Shown here piece after piece: positions 11,505-23,212 of a DNA stretch of 64,000 bases. The notes below the pieces were generated by a model. It did no database searches. It was not told the DNA's origin and was given only the letters and a program-made list of their open reading frames with translations. Both the position numbers and the translations under genes were made by a program. Within the stretch, counting starts at the first letter, position 1. Each line of letters begins with the position of its first letter. Source of the stretch: Echinometra lucunter (lineage: Eukaryota > Echinodermata > Echinoidea > Camarodonta > Echinometridae); assembly GCA_029962745.1 (NCBI GenBank), contig CM057169.1, forward strand, positions 16,128,078 through 16,192,077. Reading direction: 5' to 3'.

Positions 11505-11587
11505 GAAAGAAAGAAAGAAAGAAAGAAGAAGAAGAAGAAGAAGAAGAAGAAGAAGAAGAAGAAGAAGAAGAAGAAGAAGAAGAAGAA
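11505..11587. repeat. (GAA)n microsatellite
   Basis: GAAA units at 11505-11525 pass into about 60 bp of pure (GAA)n. Confidence 0.97.
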
Positions 11588-11647
11588 AAAAGGATTTTCA
11601 GGGCATCCTTTGAATCTTCCTGAAGCCTCAAAGAATTGTGAGACCTT

Positions 11648-11765
11648 GGCCTCGTTTCATAAAACTTGCCATCAGTAACAACTGCCAGATTTCTCTGACA
11701 AATTTGCTCTCATGCAGCCAAGATGCAAGGATTACAGTAGATTTTAACAGTTATGAAATGGGGCC
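11648..11765. mobile_element. MITE, GGCCCCGTTTC family, copy 2
   Basis: Begins GGCCTCGTTTCATAAAACTTG and ends AACAGTTATGAAATGGGGCC. The interior (ATCAGTAACAACTGCC, TTTCTCTGACAAA) matches 1108-1245 with an internal deletion near the right end. Confidence 0.8.
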
Positions 11766-11811
11766 CTGGTGTACACTATAGGAATGGGTTTGGGATATGG
11801 AAATATAATTA

Positions 11812-12081
11812 TCACTATGAACATGACGGACAAAGAAAGCGGACAAAATAAACAACCCCTCATTCTACCCTTCACAATGGTTCTGGTAGTCAAAAGAACA
11901 TCTCTTCACTGCTATTGTCTAAAATATGAGGAACAGGTGTCACATGCATATTCACCTGGAACTACATGACTAAACATAATAGCTGTGAGGGGATGTGCTT
12001 TTGACTACCAGAACCATTGTGAAGGGTAGAATGAGAGGTTGTTTATTTTGTCCGCTTTCTTTGTCCGCCATGTTCATAGTG
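11812..12081. mobile_element. Long palindrome (foldback element)
   Basis: Left arm from 11812 (CACTATGAACATGACGGACA) is repeated inverted, ending at 12081 (TCCGCCATGTTCATAGTG). The arms are about 105 bp and nearly identical; the loop is about 60 bp. Because the arms mirror each other, the two strands encode almost the same chance peptide (MNM(T/A)DKESGQNKQPLILPF). Confidence 0.9.
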
Positions 12082-12635
12082 TATGCGGAAAGAGTTAGAT
12101 GACCTAAACCGATAAAGGCCATATTTTCAAGTTTTAAAGTAACATCACCACTGTATGAAAAAAAAAAGCTTTCCATTATTTTGTTTCCTCACTCATGATA
12201 AATTATGCCAATGAAAAAGTTTTGAATTGTATCATCTAAAGGATTATATTTTCTTCTTATTTTCTTTGTATTTTATTTTCTTTATAGTTTAGCGGCTTCA
12301 ATTACAAATATCTCAAATTTACAAAAATGTATAAGTAGGATTTTAAAATCAAACACTTCTATATTAGTGTTGAATACGCGATGGGTTTAAGGCTGAAATA
12401 TACTGCTTCACAATAAATAAAACACAATTAGTGGTTACAAAACCTACGCATCTCCTGATATGTTTGAAACTTTTGTTTAAAAAAAAAAAAATCTGACATT
12501 CAACATGTTCAATGATATTAAGAAATGGTAAAACAATGCTTAAAACGTGACTGCCAGAAATATGGATAAAAGTATATTAAAAAAGAGAAGAGGGGGAATT
12601 TCGAGTTAATTGAACGAGGGACAGTGGGGAGAGGG

Positions 12636-12645
12636 AAAGAGAGAC

Positions 12646-12687
<42 letters not shown>
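12636..12687. repeat. (GA)n microsatellite
   Basis: Pure GA run of about 50 bp after GAGACAGAGAGAAAG. Confidence 0.95.
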
Positions 12688-12688
<1 letters not shown>

Positions 12689-13070
12689 GTTGACATTTTA
12701 ATTGATTCATGGAAATCGGGAAGAAAATGAAATTATTGTATCGAGTGAGTGACCAAACTCTGTTGAAACGATCAGGGTATTTAAGAGACCATATCCCCTC
12801 AAACCTGTCAAAAAAGCACTGTTCCAGATCAACTGCTGTCAGCGCCCAATTATTCTTTTTTTCTTCCGAGATATGAGCTTCGTGGCTACGCCCTACTGAT
12901 TAAAAGGCGGAGAGGCAGAAATCAGCAGATATCGAGATACAGTTGAGATTTAAAAAAAAAAAGAAGAAGTAGAAGGAAAAAAAGAGGGAAACAGAGAAGG
13001 AGGGGTAAAGGAACGTAAATGATACATATATACGACTAAAAAGACAGACTGAGGGATGTAGGCGACATCT

Positions 13071-13410
13071 GCCACTGGCTAAATTTCGTCAAGGAGGAAG
13101 GGTAAAGGGGGGGGGGGGGGTATCTCACTGAGCGGCAAATGCTCGCGAACGTAGAGAATTTTAGGTTTCGTAAGGGTTTGTGAAAGGTCGTAAAGAGTCG
13201 TAAAAGGTTGCAAAAAACTTCGCAGTTTTAGTTGTCGCTAATAGTTTTTCTAGTCGCACGTACAAAATATCTTTGCGACAAGTAAAACTATTTCCTACAA
13301 TTAAAACTGTTTGCGAACTTTTTTTGCAACCTTTTACGACCTTCTACGAACCCCGATGAAACCCCAAAGTCTCTACGTTCGCAAGCGTTCGCCGCTCAGT
13401 GTGATACCCC
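13071..13410. mobile_element. Foldback element in tandem unit, copy 1
   Basis: Inverted ends: GGTATCTCACTGAGCGGC at 13119 against GCCGCTCAGTGTGATACC ending 13410. Further inside, GCGAACGTA pairs with TACGTTCGC and TCGTAAAAGGTTGCAAAAA with TTTTTGCAACCTTTTACGA. A leader GCCACTGGCTAAATTTCGTC (13071) precedes it and recurs at 13426, so leader plus element was duplicated in tandem. Confidence 0.88.
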
Positions 13411-13425
13411 CTTTATGCGACATTG

Positions 13426-13787
13426 GCCACTGGCTAAATTTCGTCAGGAGGAAGGGTAAAAGGGGTATCTCACTGAGCGGCCAATGCTTGCGAACGTAAC
13501 TAATTTTAGGTTTCGTAAAGGTTCGTAAGAGTTCGTAAAAAGTCGTAAAAGGTTGCAAAGGTTTAAAAAAAAAAAAAAAAAAAACAACTTCGCATTTTTC
13601 ATTGTCCCTAATAGTATTTCTAGTCGCATTCACGTTCAAAATTTCTTTGCGGCAAGAAAAAATATTTCCGACAATTAAAACTGTTTGGAAACTTGTTTTC
13701 TACCTGTTACAACCTTTTACGACCCCGACGAAACCCCGAATTCGCGATACGTTCGCAAGCACTCGCCACTCAGTGAGATGTTGGGGT
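13426..13787. mobile_element. Foldback element in tandem unit, copy 2
   Basis: Second copy of the unit, 355 bp downstream of the first. It starts GGGTATCTCACTGAGCGGCC at 13463, and the right end CACTCAGTGAGATG has drifted. A run of 20 A interrupts the left arm near 13564-13583. Confidence 0.85.
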
Positions 13788-13799
13788 GTTGGGGCTGCA

Positions 13800-14058
13800 A
13801 TGAGGTTTTAGGTTATGGTTAGCGTCAGGATTAGATATAAATCCAAGTCAGTTATAAAGAAAATACAATGATAAGCCAAGGTTTCTAGAGATTGGAAAGT
13901 GTCAGATATTGTATTTAATCGAAACATGTTTCACTGAACAGCATGAATAGCATGGACAAATAAAGATTTATCGTAAGTGGAGGGAGAAAGAAAGATAAAG
14001 CGAATAAATCATATAAAATATAGAGACATACAAATAAAGAGATAAATAAAGAATAAAG

Positions 14059-14092
<34 letters not shown>

Positions 14093-15100
14093 AGGAGGGG
14101 AGATAGGAAAAGATGAATGAAAGACAGATGAAATAGAAATTGGCAACCTTGTCGTCGGTAGGACTTATCTCATAACATGCTTAATGGAGCAAAGACCTTC
14201 TAACCTCTAGAGAGACCTGTGTCCCTGGCACTTTAACGGCGTCACGTATGAAGGGATTCGCGGCCCCGATGTGCGCCGCCACGTCAATTGCTATAGAGGC
14301 AAAAGGTCGTAAGTAGATGACTAAAGTGAAATCTATAGTATTAAGAGAAGAAAAAGAGAAGAACACGAGAATACATCTAATAATCAACAAGCATTAAAAA
14401 CAAAAGACATTGTAGAGAAAACACTAAAACAAAGGAGAGACAGTCAGACCGATAGATAGACAGATAGATAGATAGGTATAGATAGATAGATAGATAAATA
14501 GACGGAGAGAGAGTGGGCATGGAGACGGATGCACAGACGGAAAGTACATTCTGCCATAAAGAAGGAATGGAAGAAGGAAAGTAGAAAGGAAAGGGGAAAA
14601 AAAGAGAGATGACTTAATCATTATATCAATATTTATTCAAAGACAATTCAGAGACATAACTTAAAAGAAATTAATCCCCCCCAAAAAAAAACACGAAAAA
14701 AAAAAAAAAAAACCCACATACCCGGTACAAAGGGAAAGGGAGACGGGGGGGGGGGGGGAGGAAGGCAAGGATAGGGCAGACTGAGACAGAGAAGCGAGTT
14801 TCGACACAAAAAATTACGCCCCAAAATACCCCCAAACGAACAGTATTCAGCGTTTTTGTATAATCGGAAAAAGCAAAAATAAATCCAACTACTTTTACCT
14901 GTTTACTAGGATAATAATTATCATACATATCAACCATGTCAACAGCAAAGGGAAGAAATCATATTTTTTTGGTTGTCTGGAGTAAGTGCATATTTCACGG
15001 CTCACTCCGACGAATGATGCGCGAGCTATCAGCTATCATAACAACCCCCTGGGCTGGACAGGTTCATACTTTGGCTAAAGGCAAGGCTTGTTTCTGAGTG
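13800..15100. repeat. Low-complexity purine tracts, no gene
   Basis: Contains (GA)n at 14057-14093, (GATA)n at 14452-14498, and poly-A and poly-G runs at 14683-14757. No exon recognised. Confidence 0.6.
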
Positions 15101-15219
15101 TGAACATAACTCGGCTCAAGATTTGTTTCTCCAAATTATCCTATTCCATAACATTCTTAAGTATTTGGCTGAACCAGAGTCCACCGCCTTTTCACGTCCT
15201 CCCTTTCTCCTCTTCCAAA

Positions 15220-16920
15220 ATTCTTTCCCTTTATCATATTCATTCTCATTCTCTTATTTCCCCCTCGCTCTCCTTCTTTTCTTCTTCCTCCTCCCATCTT
15301 CCAACTCCGTCCAACGTGTTCAACCCATCGTCACCACCCTTCACCCGCTACCTCTTCTTCTTCTCTTTCTCTACTCTTTCCTTATCTATTATCCTTCTTC
15401 TCATTTTCATTCATTCCGTTTCCTTCTCATCTAAATTCTCTTGATATCTTTCTTCTCTTTCTTCATTAATACCTTATCTCTCTCCTCTTCTCCACCCCCT
15501 CTTCCTTCGAACATGTCCAACCCACCGTCACCCTCTATATCTCTCCCTTCTCTTTCTACCCTTTCCTTATCTTTTATCCTTCTTCTCATTCTCGTTCATT
15601 CCCTTCCCTTCTCATTTAAATTCTCTTGATATCTTTCTTCTCTTTCTTCATTAATTCCTTATCTCTCTCCTCTTCTCCACCCCCTCTTCCTTCGAACATG
15701 TCCAACCCACCGTCACCCTCTATATCTCTCCCTTCTCTTTCTACCCTTTCCTTATCTCTTATCCTTCTTCTCATTCTCATTCATTCCCTTTCCTTCTCAT
15801 TTAAATTCTCTTGATATCTTTCTTCTCTTTCTTCATTAATACCTTATCTCTCTCCTCTTCTCCGCCCCCTCTTCCTTCAAACATGTCCAACCCACCGTCA
15901 CCCGCTATATCTCTCCCTTCTCTTTCTACCCTTTCCTTATCTTTTATCCTTCTTCTCATTTTCATTCATTCCCTTTCCTTCCCATTTTCATTCTTCTGGT
16001 ATCTTTCTTCTCTTTCTTCATTGTAGCTTTACCTCTGTCCTCTTCTCCACAATTCCTTCGAACATGTCCAACCCACCGTCATCCTCCATATCTCTCCCTT
16101 CTCTTTCCTTATCTCTTATCCTTCTTCTCATTCCCATTCATTCCCTTTCCTTCTTATTTTCATTATCTATCTTTCTTCTCTTTCTTCAATGCTACCTATA
16201 TTTTTGTCCTCTTCTCCACCCCCTCTTTCTTCGAACATGTCCAACCCACTGTCCTCTCCTGATCTCTCCCCTTTTCCTTCTTCCCTTTCCTTTATTGCTC
16301 TTCTCATTCCCATTCACTCCCTTTCATTCTCATTTTCATTCTCTTAATATCGTTCTTCTCTTTCTTCATTGCTACCTTTATCTCTCTCCTCTTCTCCACA
16401 ATTCTTTCGAACATGTCCAACCCACCGTCATCCTCTATATCTCTCCCTTCTCTTTCCTTATCTCTTATCCTTCTTCTCATTCCCATTCATTCCTTTTCCT
16501 TCTTATTTTGATTATCTATCTTTCTTCTCTTTCTTCAATGCTACCTATATCTTTGTCCTCTTCTCCACATCCTCTCCCTTCGAAAACGTCCAACCCACCG
16601 TCCTCTGTCTCTCCCCTTCTCCTTCTATATACCCTTTCCTTAATCCTTCCTATCCCCATTCATTCCCTTTCCTTCTCATTTTCATTCTCTTAGTATCTTT
16701 TTCTTCATTGCTACCTTCATCTCTCTCATCTCCTCCACCTTCTCGTTCCTCATTATCCTTCCCCACCTTCTTCTTCAGCCTCTTCCTCCACAAGCTCCCT
16801 TCTTTCTCTTCTCCTTTCTCCTCTTCATTCCTTTCTCCTATTTCTCTGCTTATCTTCTACATCATCTTCCTTTCTTTCATCTCTTCTTCATTTTCCTTTT
16901 CTATCCTTCCATATGATTTT
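15220..16920 (+). repeat. Polypyrimidine satellite, period about 173-185 bp
   Basis: About 1.7 kb in which the plus strand is almost entirely C and T. A landmark, TTCGAACATGTCCAACCC, recurs at 15506, 15691, 15876, 16057, 16230, 16406 and, diverged, 16579, with an earlier degenerate copy near 15310. Spacing is 185, 185, 181, 173, 176 and 173 bp. The first three units are closest to identical; later ones carry internal deletions. Since 185 is not a multiple of 3, each unit ends its chance reading frame, so the serine/leucine-rich frames here are not genes. Such long homopurine-homopyrimidine DNA can adopt triplex structure. Confidence 0.93.
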
Positions 16921-16975
16921 TAAGGTCCATGTTCTCGCTTCTTCTTATCGTCACCGTCCTGCCTAAAATCATTAT

Positions 16976-17345
16976 GAGAATGTGAACGCGGTTGATTGTG
17001 AAATCTAACCCAATGCGGGTGTTCTCTTTAATTGCCTTGGTTTGGCTCAACTTTGGGGAGGTAGGGGACAAGGAGGCTATACGCCGGCCCCGATGCTTTG
17101 CATGATTTTGAGATCGGGGGAGGGGCTAAGACAAAGCGGGCGGAGGGGGGGGGGGGGGGGGGGGGACACAGGGGTAATTTCAAACATGGCTCTCCCCGCT
17201 TATCCTCTTTCTCTTCTAACTCCCTTCATCTTCTTTCTCCTTTCATTCTTCAACTCATGCACCAAGAACTTATCTGAGAATGTGAAAACGATTGATTGTG
17301 AAATCTAACCCAGTGTGGGTGTTTTCTCTAATTGCCATGCTTTGG
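16976..17345 (+). repeat. Direct repeat pair of about 65 bp
   Basis: GAGAATGTGAACGCGGTTGA... at 16978 and GAGAATGTGAAAACGATTGA... at 17277 share about 65 bp, including GATTGTGAAATCTAACCCA and a following CTAATTGCC segment. The spacer between them holds an uninterrupted poly-G tract (about 17144-17165). Probably part of a larger 300-bp duplication. Confidence 0.75.
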
Positions 17346-17589
17346 GGAGCTGCGCCATCCCTCATGCTTTGCACAAAAGCTACATCCACTGGCAGGGGTG
17401 GATGCAGAGGGGTGCGGACGTCGGTATCTCCCCCCCCCCCCCATCACGGACACTAAAAATCTACGGAAGAGCATGCTGTGTGCCCCCCTCTAGTAGGGGA
17501 TCAAGGGGTGAGCTCAGGGGCACATAACCACGCAACCCCTTTTCCACAGTGCCCCCAAACACGCATTATTTGCAAACTTGATAAACTTT

Positions 17590-18143
17590 TCACAGTCAAA
17601 GAATCCTGGATCCGCCACTGATATCAACGAGTAGAGGAATGATGATTGGAGTGAAAATAGAACACCCCTCTAGGGTTCCAGTAAAATGATGAAGATGAAA
17701 AATGAAATGGATATCGAGGATAATGATTTGAAAGGATAGAGTGAAAAAACAAGGGAATAGTTGAGCATGATTGGAGGACAACAGATAAGAGAATATTGAA
17801 TAAATTTTGTACAATGTTTGGTTCCTAAAAACATATTAAAGAAAACAATTACAGTTGAAGCACCTGTATTTTAATACATTTATTTATTGTATTGTATACA
17901 TATTGTATTTTTAAATATAATTTAATACATATAATCAAAGACGTTTACAAAAAATAAAAATGGCATTATTTGAATGTAAAGATTAAATTATGAGAGCTAC
18001 CGTAATACTGAACAAACTGGCGAAGCCCTGTTCGTACTTAGACACCCATATCGAGGAAGAAAAAAAAAAAAAAAACCCCAAAAACAGAGGAGGGAAAAAA
18101 GGAACAAGAATAAGAATAACAATGAGCGAGAAGTAAAAGGAAA
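17590..18143. other. No gene seen
   Basis: AT-rich with poly-A runs; ends at an assembly gap. Confidence 0.4.
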
Positions 18144-18643
18144 NNNNNNNNNNNNNNNNNNNNNNNNNNNNNNNNNNNNNNNNNNNNNNNNNNNNNNNNN
18201 NNNNNNNNNNNNNNNNNNNNNNNNNNNNNNNNNNNNNNNNNNNNNNNNNNNNNNNNNNNNNNNNNNNNNNNNNNNNNNNNNNNNNNNNNNNNNNNNNNNN
18301 NNNNNNNNNNNNNNNNNNNNNNNNNNNNNNNNNNNNNNNNNNNNNNNNNNNNNNNNNNNNNNNNNNNNNNNNNNNNNNNNNNNNNNNNNNNNNNNNNNNN
18401 NNNNNNNNNNNNNNNNNNNNNNNNNNNNNNNNNNNNNNNNNNNNNNNNNNNNNNNNNNNNNNNNNNNNNNNNNNNNNNNNNNNNNNNNNNNNNNNNNNNN
18501 NNNNNNNNNNNNNNNNNNNNNNNNNNNNNNNNNNNNNNNNNNNNNNNNNNNNNNNNNNNNNNNNNNNNNNNNNNNNNNNNNNNNNNNNNNNNNNNNNNNN
18601 NNNNNNNNNNNNNNNNNNNNNNNNNNNNNNNNNNNNNNNNNNN
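18144..18643. other. Assembly gap, exactly 500 N
   Basis: A placeholder-sized gap. The ten bases before it (TAAAAGGAAA, 18134-18143) are the same as the ten after it (18644-18653), which suggests the two contig ends may overlap. Confidence 0.98.
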
Positions 18644-18649
18644 TAAAAG

Positions 18650-18688
18650 GAAAGAAAGAGAGAGAACGAGAGAAAGCGAGAGGGAGAG

Positions 18689-18738
<50 letters not shown>

Positions 18739-18745
18739 TGAGAGA
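18650..18745. repeat. (GA)n microsatellite
   Basis: GA-rich, becoming pure (GA)n from about 18696. It lies at the gap edge and probably caused it. Confidence 0.95.
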
Positions 18746-18767
18746 GTAAAACAGGGTGTAAAAATAT

Positions 18768-18844
18768 CGTCTGTTCGGAGCCAGAAGGGCGTTAACTCAT
18801 ATCATTTTAAACAGACTTAAAGCCCTTCCGGCTCCAAACAGACG
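18768..18844. repeat. 77-bp hairpin
   Basis: CGTCTGTTCGGAGCCAGAAG pairs with the complement at the right end (CTTCCGGCTCCAAACAGACG). The stem is about 28 bp with one or two mismatches and the loop about 20 bp. Could be a very small foldback element; a small RNA precursor cannot be excluded. Confidence 0.75.
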
Positions 18845-20539
18845 AATTATGTTCTTTAAAACATGTTGCGATAGCAAATGAATATTAATGACAATGTATA
18901 AGGTTCGAAGAAAAAAAGGTGGTCACTTGGTATCAAAGGTTGAATGGAAACACAAGAACCAGATGCTCGTCGCTGAAGACGGGAAAGACACCCTTCCGCC
19001 TTTCCAGTATCTTTTCCTTGACCGTGGCTTCGACCATCTGCTTTTCATGGAATCTATAGAGACGAAATGTCTTTTATCATAATTATAGTGAAAATATTCC
19101 ATCAAACGGGCCATGAGGCTAATGTCTCTGGCATGCTGAACCATTATCAGTAATATCATTTATCTATGGAATTACATTTCTATTTACGTTTATGTTGTGC
19201 CTATATATTTCTTTTTATCACTGAAGACCTTGTGCCTCCTTTTATTGAAAACCGTGTGCCTTGCATGTTCACATGAAACCCAATTCAACACAACTATGAC
19301 TATTGTCTTATCAAATTGTATTTAGATCTTCAATAATAATTATGATGACAGTAGGTATAAAGAGAAAACTCTGTGATTTAATATAAGAAGGCATAGAAAT
19401 AGAAGCATGAGAGATGAAGAGACAACTTTCAAAACTAAATAAGGGTATGAATGTTAAAAGAAGGAATCAAAGGAGGATGAGGGAAAGAATGAAAATTGGA
19501 AAAACTGATCAGAACACGAAAAGAGGAAAGAGAAGAAGGAAAGGGAAATGAGAAGAAAAATATTAGCAAAAATATTTAACAAAAATTAATAAGTAATAAA
19601 CAAAAACAGTTGTTGTAGTAATAGTAGTATAAGAATGAGAATAATAATAATAATAATAATAAGAAGAAGAAGAAGAAGAAGAAAAAAAAGCAGAAGAGGA
19701 GGAGAAACAGAAGAAAAAGAAGTTGAAAAAGAGATGTAGAAAAATGATGTACAAAAGAACAGGCCTTCGTGTCCTCCTTTAGCCTATATGCGTAGTATTC
19801 ATGTTACGATAACGCACTCTGTCGGAGCCTGAGCATGAATTCAAACAAGAGCTTTGCATGTTTAAAACATTAGATCTACCCTCACATTAAGTTTGCAGAC
19901 GGAGCAGAAAATATACAACCATTTAAATGTTATTCACCCAAACATCGAGACGCATTAAATACTCCGGTCACAACGGACGGACCGACATAGGACTGCCGAC
20001 AGACCAAACCAAACGATACATTACCGCGAATCGCCGATAATCGATCGCAAAGGAATCGATTTGGCGATGTGACAGACTAGTAGCAGATTTAGAGTGTACC
20101 ATTTGTTTTGTGTGGCTATATCCTGTCTAACAGGTGATATAGCTTTTAACCCATTGGTGCCATAAGCAATTTTAACATTGTTGGCTTTACACAGGGCATT
20201 TCTAGTTACGTGGTGCTGGAAGGATTAAACTTCTCCCACGCTTTATATGCATCGGTGATCAAACCACTTTCCACAGTGAAATCTGTTTTCTTATCATTTT
20301 TATATGCGTCCTTTCTTAATATCTCTCTTCTCGAATTTATTTAGGGACACACAGCAAAGATCTTTGAATAGCTGTTGCTGGGATCTTTGCCGTTTTTAGA
20401 GCCCGTGAGGATCAAACTGATGCTTGCCGGAAGATTTTGGTTGAAATATACACTGACCGAATTTTAAAATCTTGTGTTCTTTTACTCTTATCGGAACCCA
20501 GATGAATTTGAGGGCTTTTCTGGTCTCTTTGGAAAACTT

Positions 20540-20545
<6 letters not shown>
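18845..20545. other. No gene seen; minor repeats
   Basis: Contains (AAT)n/(AAG)n at 19640-19690 and a short hairpin at 20114-20143 (GGCTATATCCTGT / ACAGGTGATATAGC). No exon supported. Confidence 0.4.

Positions 20546-20604
<59 letters not shown>
20546..20604. repeat. (CT)n microsatellite
   Basis: About 59 bp of CT with one CC interruption near 20579. Confidence 0.97.
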
Positions 20605-22467
20605 GACGGCAAACTGGGTTCAACACTCCTCAGTAGAATGACGCCCCTGTAAGGAGAATAAACATTCATGACCACACTTCCATTCTAAATCGACAAAGCG
20701 CCTTCCTCTGCAACGTTGCTTGACGACTAATAGGAGAGGAAGAGTGGACACAGGGAAAACAAGTCTACAAATACGTAATTTGAGGTTCTTCTTTTTTTTC
20801 TTCGTCGGAAAATCTAACATATTTCACAACGGATGTGTGGCTACTATTCAAGTTCAAATGATCAGCACATTCGCTGTGGCTCCGCATGAAAACGTTTTCT
20901 CCATCGGCGTCCATTTCTGCCCCTTCTCTCCATTTTCCCTTTCCGTTCTAAGTATTACCCCTCCCCTCCCACTAAGCTTCCTTCTTCCCCCCGCACAATG
21001 GGTCCTGCTTTAAGCTAAGGAAGTTAACTCACGTTAGAATGCTATTTGCAAGCCGGCATCTCGTCTTTTCCCGTTCGTGCTTCAAACCGTATTTGGCGTG
21101 TTGTTTATCTTTTGCGTCAGTGGATGTATTCAAGTTCACGACATCTACCTTTTATATCCACATTATAAATGAAGCGATTTGCTCGTCCGAACAGTTAAAA
21201 AAAACTGAAGCTGTTGCATTTGCCGCGTTATTCCATGAAAAACAGATACATCACACCAGGAATAACCCAGGAATAATATTACTCTCTGTGATATTTTGAA
21301 CTTATTTTTAAAAATGCATAATTAGAATATTACATGCAGACCTTTTCAATGTATTGTTTTTAAGATGATCTATCAAAGTTGTCGGAACATAACATCAATA
21401 TAGGCCTAGTCTTCGCTAATCTTGACTAAACAATTCTTTTTCGGTCATAAACCTCTTTTTAACTACCCTAACCAATCTTTAGATCTCTTCATGATATTAT
21501 TAATTATAATTAAAATACACTGCTTTTATTCCAAGCCTTGCATATTTTTCTCTATTCTCACTGTCCTTCTTGCTCAAAACTATACCGGGATAAGGATAAG
21601 CACAGTTTTTGTCAGTGTTGGGGAATGAGGAGACAGTTCTTTTCCCAGTTCTAAATCTCTTTCTAACCTTCCAAAACAATCGACAAATATCTTTCCAGAA
21701 TAGCTTTATATATACGCTTTATTTCGCCATCTACCTCGCTTATTTTGTTGGCAGTGTTGACAGTTTTGAAAAAAAAAAAGAGATGATGTAGTAATTCATT
21801 TGAAAGTTTATTTGTTAAAATTGTAATAAACTGCGTTCTATTTATGTTAACATGTTACATTGCCTGCTTTGTTCTGTTTCGAAATGAAAATAAATAAATG
21901 AAATATGAAAGGAAATATTTTCTCTATATAAGCCGAGCTCTTTCATTTTCTATTTCCGCCTCTTGCTTGCTCTAAACTGGTGGATATATTATTATGTAGG
22001 GATAATTACAGTATACTTCAATTCCGACACGACTTTACTGTTCTTGCTTGAAACCTTTTTCTTACCATTCAAATCGACTTTCAATCATCTCTCCAAATCA
22101 TACTTGTAATCATTCCGCCATTCATCTCGCATTTTTATTCCAAGCCCAGCTCTTTCTGTTTCAGCCTCCCTTGCTTGCCGTATAAATTGGCGGGTATTGG
22201 TCTAATAATAGTCGTTCGTCAATTTTCCCTGCATGATTCGTAATTAGACACGCAAGCATGATTGTGAACCTATCCATTCGCATTAAATCACAGCAGCGAT
22301 GAACGGCGATCATGCAAAACATCCACAGTTTTTATGAAGATACTGCTCTACATCGACAAAAGGTAATAAGGTCCCTATTTTTTCCCCGCAATTATAAAAC
22401 ATTTACCCCCTTCACATTGAATGGCGCATAATGAATGAGATTGTTTCAGACTATTTACAGAGGGATG
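20605..22467. other. No gene seen
   Basis: AT-rich. Only short frames without coding character; TTGCTTGC-type motifs recur loosely at 21960-22190. Confidence 0.4.
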
Positions 22468-22808
22468 CCGGTGTAAAGGCGGATTTGGTTCTTGGCGGAT
22501 TTAGTTCTTGATGACAAAATCTGCCGGCGGATTGTATTCTGTAACAAAATCTGCCGGCACATTTTGTACCGAGCCAACTGGCGAGTATTTTACTGTTTGG
22601 CTAGGTCAGTATCGTATCTGGATGGTGTGACGTCACGCAAGAGGACGTCTTTGGAGTTGGCGAACATCGAAAAACGGAAATTTCCTTGGATTTTATTAAA
22701 TTTCCTATTGAATAATCAATTAACAGAATCTTGGGAACGATATCTGTCGGCAGATTTTGTCACCAAGAACCAAATCCGCCGCTGGAACCAAATCCGCCGC
22801 TACACCGG
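22468..22808. mobile_element. MITE with CCGGTGTA ends and doubled sub-repeats
   Basis: Left end CCGGTGTAAAGGCGGATTTG and right end AATCCGCCGCTACACCGG are inverted repeats. Inside each arm GGCGGATTT(G/A)GTTCTTG is repeated, followed by a GACAAAATCTGCCGGC segment that pairs with GTCGGCAGATTTTGTC. The interior has CGTCACGCAAGAGGACG. Non-coding. Confidence 0.87.
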
Positions 22809-23212
22809 TCACCCTTTTTCCCTATCAGTAAATCTTCCACAAATTGTTTTTCACATACTTTCAGGATAATTTATCGTTACCATTGTATGTTCCATAAAGA
22901 ATTTACTTCCTTTTGGAGGAAACATGGGTCCCGGGCTATGATCATGATGATAGTAGAGAATATATTTTGTCGGTTAAAAATGTGCTTTCATAATTTTGTC
23001 AACACTTTGAGTTTCATTGCATCTATACTTTTATAATGAATTTCGTGCAGCTCTAATTTTCTTTGTAAAACAAAATAGCCCTATTGCATCCCTACCACCC
23101 TATTTGCTATTACATGCACCCTTTTCGAATTCAGGATTAAACTTGCTGAAGTTGTGAACAATAGGTAGTTTGCCTCAATCGCTAAGGTTTTCATTCAACT
23201 ACTTCGCGTATT

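Noticed and set aside
15088..16923. Series of serine/proline/leucine-rich frames, up to 209 codons
   Set aside because: They arise from the polypyrimidine satellite; the 185-bp period shifts the frame every unit.
22492..22869. 125-codon plus-strand frame with CRRI/NKICRR repeats
   Set aside because: Translation of the inverted-repeat arms of the MITE at 22468-22808.
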